A stretch of DNA of 64,000 nucleotides from contig JANQKR010000014.1 in the NCBI GenBank assembly GCA_028281025.1, forward strand, positions 55,911 to 119,910. Reading direction: 5' to 3'. The notes under the pieces were generated by a model. It was not told where the DNA came from. It ran no database searches and worked only from the letters and a program-made list of their open reading frames with translations. Position 1 is the first letter of the stretch, and every line of letters starts with the position of its first letter. Shown piece by piece: positions 59,345-64,000 of the stretch. Position numbers and translations under genes: made by a program. This DNA comes from Croceivirga sp. (GTDB taxonomy: Bacteria > Bacteroidota > Bacteroidia > Flavobacteriales > Flavobacteriaceae).

Positions 59345-59818
59345 TCGCTCCAAACCCAAAACCTCTGCAGGAAGCGATAAGGCCAGAAGCGTAGGTTCCC
59401 TTTCTTCCTGTAGGAGTTGCTCCAAACGGAGCATTTGGTCAAAAGTCCTGGTATCCTTAAAAAGAGTGACCGCCGTATTCTTTTTTCGCCTGCCCTTTTT
59501 ATGGTCCGTAAAAATATCTATGGTAACACCAACAGTGACCCCTCCCAAAATGGTTGCCAACAGATCATCATTGTCCCAACCATTTTCGCGTTGGCCTGCA
59601 TCAACCGCCTCTTTTCCCAGTCCAATAAGTGAACTCCCACCAATGGCACCTGCAAAAGTCCACCAACGGTTCCCATCAGAGATTTGTTTGGCTATTCCTG
59701 CCCCGGCAAGACCAAACAGGTTGCCTCCGACAAAATGTAATACCTTGTCCCTTTCCACCTGCGCATTCACACCATGTAGAACGGCTACAAACAGTAGACT
59801 TACAAACACTTTCTTCAT
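59336..59818 (-). CDS. Hypothetical secreted protein (YfiM/DUF2279-like)
   Basis: Signal peptide; DKVLHFVGGNLFGLAGAGIA...GKEAVDAGQRENGWDNDDLLATILGGV. Confidence 0.75.
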   Translation of the reverse strand: MKKVFVSLLFVAVLHGVNAQVERDKVLHFVGGNLFGLAGAGIAKQISDGNRWWTFAGAIGGSSLIGLGKEAVDAGQRENGWDNDDLLATILGGVTVGVTIDIFTDHKKGRRKKNTAVTLFKDTRTFDQMLRLEQLLQEEREPTLLALSLPAEVLGLERLQ

Positions 59819-59886
59819 TGCCCGGTAAAGATAACCAAGGATCGTCAGGACGGGTATTTATTCGATGAAATGCAGGTTTAGCAGAT

Positions 59887-60834
59887 TTACAATCCAATAT
59901 GGCTTATGGTCCTTTTGGCTGCTTCAAAGTCCGCTACCAGATCCTTAATTATTGCAGCAGCCGGCTTTATATCATGGATTAAGGCGGAAACTTGTCCTAT
60001 CTCTAGTTCTCCATTTTCCAAATCGCCCTCAAACATACCCTTTTTGGCGCGCCCCCTCCCCAATAATTGCTTGAGCTCTTCTATTGATGCCCCCTCTTCA
60101 TATGCTTGTTGTACCTGAAGATAAAATTGGTTCTTTATAAGACGTACGGGAGCCAATTCCTTTAAGGTGAGTTGGGTATCCCCTTCTTTGGCACCAACGA
60201 CAACTTCCTTGAATGCCTGATGTGAAGAAGCTTCCAAAGTGGCCACAAATCGACTTCCCACCTGTACTCCATCAGCACCCAAGACCATTGCCGCCAACAT
60301 TTGCTTTCCATTGGCGATACCTCCCGCAGCAATCAATGGAATATGGATTTGCTCCTTTACGGCTGGAATCAACACAAAAGAGGTTGTCTCGTCCCGTCCA
60401 TTATGTCCTCCGGCCTCAAAACCTTCTGCCACAACGGCATCCACACCAGCTTCTTGTGCCTTTAGGGCAAACTTTACACTGCTGACCACATGCACAACCG
60501 TTATTCCATGTGCTTTTAAAACAGGAGTCCAAGTCTTTGGATTGCCAGCCGAGGTAAAAACAATTTTTACTCCACCCTCAATAATAATATCCATGATTTC
60601 CTGCAAATCCGGATACAGCATGGGGACATTTACCCCAAAGGGTTTGTCAGTGGCCTTTTTACACTTTTGGATATGTTCACGGAGAACACTTGGGTACATA
60701 CTGCCTGCACCTAACAGTCCCAATCCCCCTGCATTGGAAACTGCCGAAGCCAAACGCCAGCCACTGGCCCAAACCATCCCGGCTTGGACAATGGGATATT
60801 GGATTCCAAGAAGCTTTGTGATCCTATTCTCCAA
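59887..60834 (-). CDS. Nitronate monooxygenase family protein
   Basis: ITKLLGIQYPIVQAGMVWASGWRLASAVSNAGGLGLLGAG, DAVVAEGFEAGGHNGRDETTSFVLIPAV. Confidence 0.92.
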   Translation of the reverse strand: MENRITKLLGIQYPIVQAGMVWASGWRLASAVSNAGGLGLLGAGSMYPSVLREHIQKCKKATDKPFGVNVPMLYPDLQEIMDIIIEGGVKIVFTSAGNPKTWTPVLKAHGITVVHVVSSVKFALKAQEAGVDAVVAEGFEAGGHNGRDETTSFVLIPAVKEQIHIPLIAAGGIANGKQMLAAMVLGADGVQVGSRFVATLEASSHQAFKEVVVGAKEGDTQLTLKELAPVRLIKNQFYLQVQQAYEEGASIEELKQLLGRGRAKKGMFEGDLENGELEIGQVSALIHDIKPAAAIIKDLVADFEAAKRTISHIGL

Positions 60835-60838
60835 AATT

Positions 60839-62029
60839 TTATGATATTACCCCTGAACCCAACAATTCCTCACCTTGGTACCAAGCTACAAATTGTCCTT
60901 CGGTTATGGCTGATTGCTTTTCCATAAAATCTACATAAAGACCACCTTCTACCCTATATAACGTGGCTTTTTGTAATGGCTGTCTATATCTGATTCTGGC
61001 ATTGACCTCCATGGTTTCATCAGGGGACAAGGTCAAATCTTGCCGTACCCAATGCAATTCTGCATCCTTAACAAACAGGGTCCTTCTATAAAGCCCTGGA
61101 TGGTTCTTTCCCTGACCGGTGTATATGGTATTCGTCTCTACATCCGTATCCAAAACAAAAAGGGGTTCCTTGGTACCACCTACGTCCAAACCTTTACGTT
61201 GGCCTATGGTAAAATAATGCGCCCCTGGATGTTGTCCCACCACTTCCCCGTCTTCGAGGGTATACTTGGGCTTTTCTGAAAAATGGGCCAACTCTTCCGC
61301 CTTATTGGCAAAGTGACCAAGGCCATTTTTAAAATGATCGGAATCCTTGGGCACTTCAATGATCATCCCTTCCTTGGGTTTGAGCTTTTGTTGAAGAAAT
61401 TCCGGAAGTCTTACTTTTCCTATAAAACAGAGACCTTGCGAATCTTTTTTATCTGCAGTTATCAAGTTGTGTTCAGCAGCTATCCTTCTTACCTCCGGTT
61501 TGGTCAACTCACCAATTGGGAACAAGGTTTTGGACAGTTGTTCCTGGGAAAGCTGACACAAAAAGTAGGATTGGTCCTTATTTTGATCAACTCCCGATAA
61601 AAGCCGAAATACCTCTTTTCCATCTTCTTGAAAAAAGGATTTCCTACGGCAATAATGGCCCGTTGCCACATAATCGGCTCCAAGATCCAGGGCAATCTTT
61701 AGAAATACATCAAACTTGATTTCGCGATTACAGAGCACATCCGGATTAGGGGTCCTCCCCCTTTCATACTCGTTGAACATATAATCAACAATCCGCTCTT
61801 TGTATACCTTGCTTAAATCCACCGTTTGGAATGGAATGCCCAATTTTTCAGCTACAATAAGGGCATCATTACTATCCTCCAACCATGGGCACTCATCCGA
61901 TATGGTTACCGAATCGTCATGCCAATTTTTCATAAAAAGACCGATGACGTCATACCCCTGTTCCTTCAACAAATAAGCGGCAACGCTGGAATCCACACCT
62001 CCGGAAAGGCCAATAACTACTTTTTTCAT
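60839..62029 (-). CDS. mnmA: tRNA 2-thiouridine(34) synthase MnmA
   Basis: [60 protein letters not shown]; start taken at MKKVVIG. Confidence 0.95.
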   Translation of the reverse strand: MKKVVIGLSGGVDSSVAAYLLKEQGYDVIGLFMKNWHDDSVTISDECPWLEDSNDALIVAEKLGIPFQTVDLSKVYKERIVDYMFNEYERGRTPNPDVLCNREIKFDVFLKIALDLGADYVATGHYCRRKSFFQEDGKEVFRLLSGVDQNKDQSYFLCQLSQEQLSKTLFPIGELTKPEVRRIAAEHNLITADKKDSQGLCFIGKVRLPEFLQQKLKPKEGMIIEVPKDSDHFKNGLGHFANKAEELAHFSEKPKYTLEDGEVVGQHPGAHYFTIGQRKGLDVGGTKEPLFVLDTDVETNTIYTGQGKNHPGLYRRTLFVKDAELHWVRQDLTLSPDETMEVNARIRYRQPLQKATLYRVEGGLYVDFMEKQSAITEGQFVAWYQGEELLGSGVIS

Positions 62030-62249
62030 CATTCTTTTTATCTGCATTGCAAAAATACAAATTAAGACTGTCCTTCAGGAATTCCCACTACGGTAGACGC
62101 GGGACAAAACGGTGCATTTGTGGGAGATCTCCCCTCAAAACATGACAGGGAAAATCCATTTGTGGATAAAACAATAATGCAGTTTTGTTAAACTTTTCCA
62201 AAAAAATATAAAACAAAAGCAACCTTTTTATTTTTGTTCAATCTTTTCT

Positions 62250-62265
62250 ATGTTTTATAAAACAT
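62250..62265. promoter_or_regulatory. Perfect 16-bp palindrome ATGTTTTATAAAACAT upstream of FAS1 gene
   Basis: Self-complementary; ATAAAACA also at 62166, 62208, 62370. Confidence 0.5.
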
Positions 62266-62410
62266 TCACGTTTTCCTTAATTTTTTATAAAAAATTTTAG
62301 GAATTACAGTTTTATCGAAGAAAATTCAATAAAAGCCGAATAGTAGCATTCAGCTATTTTGTGTATGAAATAAAACAAATGATTAAACATAACAACTAAA
62401 ACGATTACCT

Positions 62411-64000
62411 ATGAGACACCCCACGAAAATGAAAAATTATTTTTTGCTGTTCCTGATTACACTACTCACGTTTTCCTGTGATGAAGAGGACGATGGAGCA
62501 AAAACAATGGAAAATGATGCTCCCAAAAGCAATATTGTGGAAACTGCCGCTGATACCGAGGTATTAGGGAGTTTGGTTGCCGCCCTGACCAAAGCAGATG
62601 AAAATGAAGCTTCCAATTTAGTGAACGCCTTAGGTGGAGAAGGTCCTTTCACCGTTTTCGCCCCCACCAATGATGCTTTTAGCAATTTGTTTGCGGATTT
62701 GGATGGTTTTGATTCCTTGGACGATTTTGATACCGAAGAAGAACGGGACTTATTGGCCTTGATACTTCAATATCATGTAATAGCCGGTCAAGAATTGGCT
62801 TCTGAAAATTTATCCAATGAGCAGGAACTCCCCACGCTATTGGGAGAAAATCTTACGGTTTCCCTGGATGGAGGAGTATTTATACAGGATGCTACCGATG
62901 TGGATGCAGAAGTTGTTAGCTCGGATAATTTTACCAGCAATGGTGTGGTCCATATAATTGATAAGGTTTTGTTGCCCCTAACGGTCATAGAGATGTTAAA
63001 TGGGGACACGCTCGTGGACATTGTGGTGGGTGCCGAATCACTATCCCTTTTGGAGGAAGCCGTTATTAAAGCCGATTTGGTCGAGACATTGAGCGGTGAA
63101 GGACCATTTACCGTTTTCGCGCCAGATGATAATGCCTTCGTTGCTCTTTTGGATGCGCTTGGGGATGACTATAACAGCTTGGACGATTTCGATACCATAG
63201 AGGAAATTGCCCTACTTACCAATATTTTATTGTACCATGTTATTCCCAATGAAACTATTTCAAAGGCGAATTTGAAGGAAGGTGGAGTCCCCACTGCACT
63301 AGCGGACAACAGTCTGGATATAATTGCTTCAAACGACACCTTCGTTATTGGGGATGATACCGATGTGGATGCCAACATCACCGATACGGATTTCACTGCT
63401 TCCAACGGGGTAGCGCACATCATTGATAAAGTGCTTTTGCCACAGTCCGTTTTGGATGCCATAAATGGAGGAATGTCCATGAACCTTGTGGAAATTGTGG
63501 TGGGCACAGAATCCCTATCCCTTTTGGAGGAAGCTGTGATAGCGGCAGGACTGGCCGGGACACTTGGTGGTGACGGGCCGTTTACCGTTTTCGCCCCGAC
63601 CGACGATGCCTTTGTGGCACTTTTGGACATCCTTGGGGACGATTACAACAGTTTGGCCGATTTTGACACCCAGGAGGAACTTGACCTCCTTACCGATATC
63701 CTTCTCTACCACGTGCTGCCACAGCAGGTACTGGAGGCCGACCTGAATCCCGGTACCGTGCCCACTGCACTTATGGACAATTCCCTGGAGGTCATTGCCT
63801 CCGGAAACACCTTTGTCATCGGTGATGCCTCGGACACCGATGCCAATATCAAGGATACCGACATCTTGGCTTCCAATGGGGTGGCGCACACCATTGATAA
63901 GGTGCTTTTGCCACAGGCGGCCATTGATTTTGTCATGCAAATGCAGATGAGGAACCTCGTGGAGATCGTGGTCGAGACCGATGACCTTTCCCTCTTGGAG
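62411..64000 (+). CDS. Fasciclin (FAS1) multi-domain lipoprotein, 3' end outside window
   Basis: Open frame to window end, missing from the ORF track; MRHPTKMKNYFFLLFLITLLTFSCDEEDD then repeated SLLEEAVxxADLxxTLxGxGPFTVFAPxxxAFxxLL...ASNGVAHxIDKVLLP (three repeats and start of a fourth). Confidence 0.93.
   Translation, partial: MRHPTKMKNYFLLFLITLLTFSCDEEDDGAKTMENDAPKSNIVETAADTEVLGSLVAALTKADENEASNLVNALGGEGPFTVFAPTNDAFSNLFADLDGFDSLDDFDTEEERDLLALILQYHVIAGQELASENLSNEQELPTLLGENLTVSLDGGVFIQDATDVDAEVVSSDNFTSNGVVHIIDKVLLPLTVIEMLNGDTLVDIVVGAESLSLLEEAVIKADLVETLSGEGPFTVFAPDDNAFVALLDALGDDYNSLDDFDTIEEIALLTNILLYHVIPNETISKANLKEGGVPTALADNSLDIIASNDTFVIGDDTDVDANITDTDFTASNGVAHIIDKVLLPQSVLDAINGGMSMNLVEIVVGTESLSLLEEAVIAAGLAGTLGGDGPFTVFAPTDDAFVALLDILGDDYNSLADFDTQEELDLLTDILLYHVLPQQVLEADLNPGTVPTALMDNSLEVIASGNTFVIGDASDTDANIKDTDILASNGVAHTIDKVLLPQAAIDFVMQMQMRNLVEIVVETDDLSLLE

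Noticed and set aside
60239-60844. 201-aa plus-strand ORF
   Set aside because: Antisense to the nitronate monooxygenase gene; shadow ORF.

Overview
The window looks like a chromosomal segment from a Bacteroidota member, probably family Flavobacteriaceae. This is inferred from gene content, TAnnTTTG-type promoters, DUF3822/head-GIN/FAS1 lipoproteins and AT-rich spacers. Positions ~4.0-64 kb are mostly ordinary core genome: kdsB/kdnB, recD-like helicase, rsmD, rnpB, dnaX, miaE, ppk1, pdxH, rnz, pyrB/pyrR, rpsA, cmk, lon, glgB, two msrB, lpd, aroQ, xerD, ndh-2, the RDD-SpoIIM-DUF4129-DUF4350-MoxR-DUF58 cluster and mnmA. A FAS1 lipoprotein runs off the right edge. The first ~4 kb is accessory and decayed. 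It contains a GH172/DUF2961-type protein, an FG-GAP/CRTAC1-type gene broken by a 1-nt frameshift and an IS3-family element, and, not in the ORF track, a degenerate tyrosine-recombinase N-terminus on the minus strand. Beside that remnant is an attachment-site-like array: two pairs of 11-bp-period direct repeats flank a 16-nt match to a tRNA-fMet anticodon arm. The IS3 orfB frameshift lies exactly on a perfect 12-bp inverted repeat, suggesting a quasipalindrome-templated mutation. I did not find a convincing complete new defence or mobile system. The most unusual signals are the fossil integration module, the IS3 hairpin frameshift, a (GGTTGAT)7 heptamer array, an ECF-sigma operon encoding beta-solenoid-like repeat proteins, and a compositionally mosaic FAS1 gene. 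All family calls are by eye from translated sequence; no searches were run.
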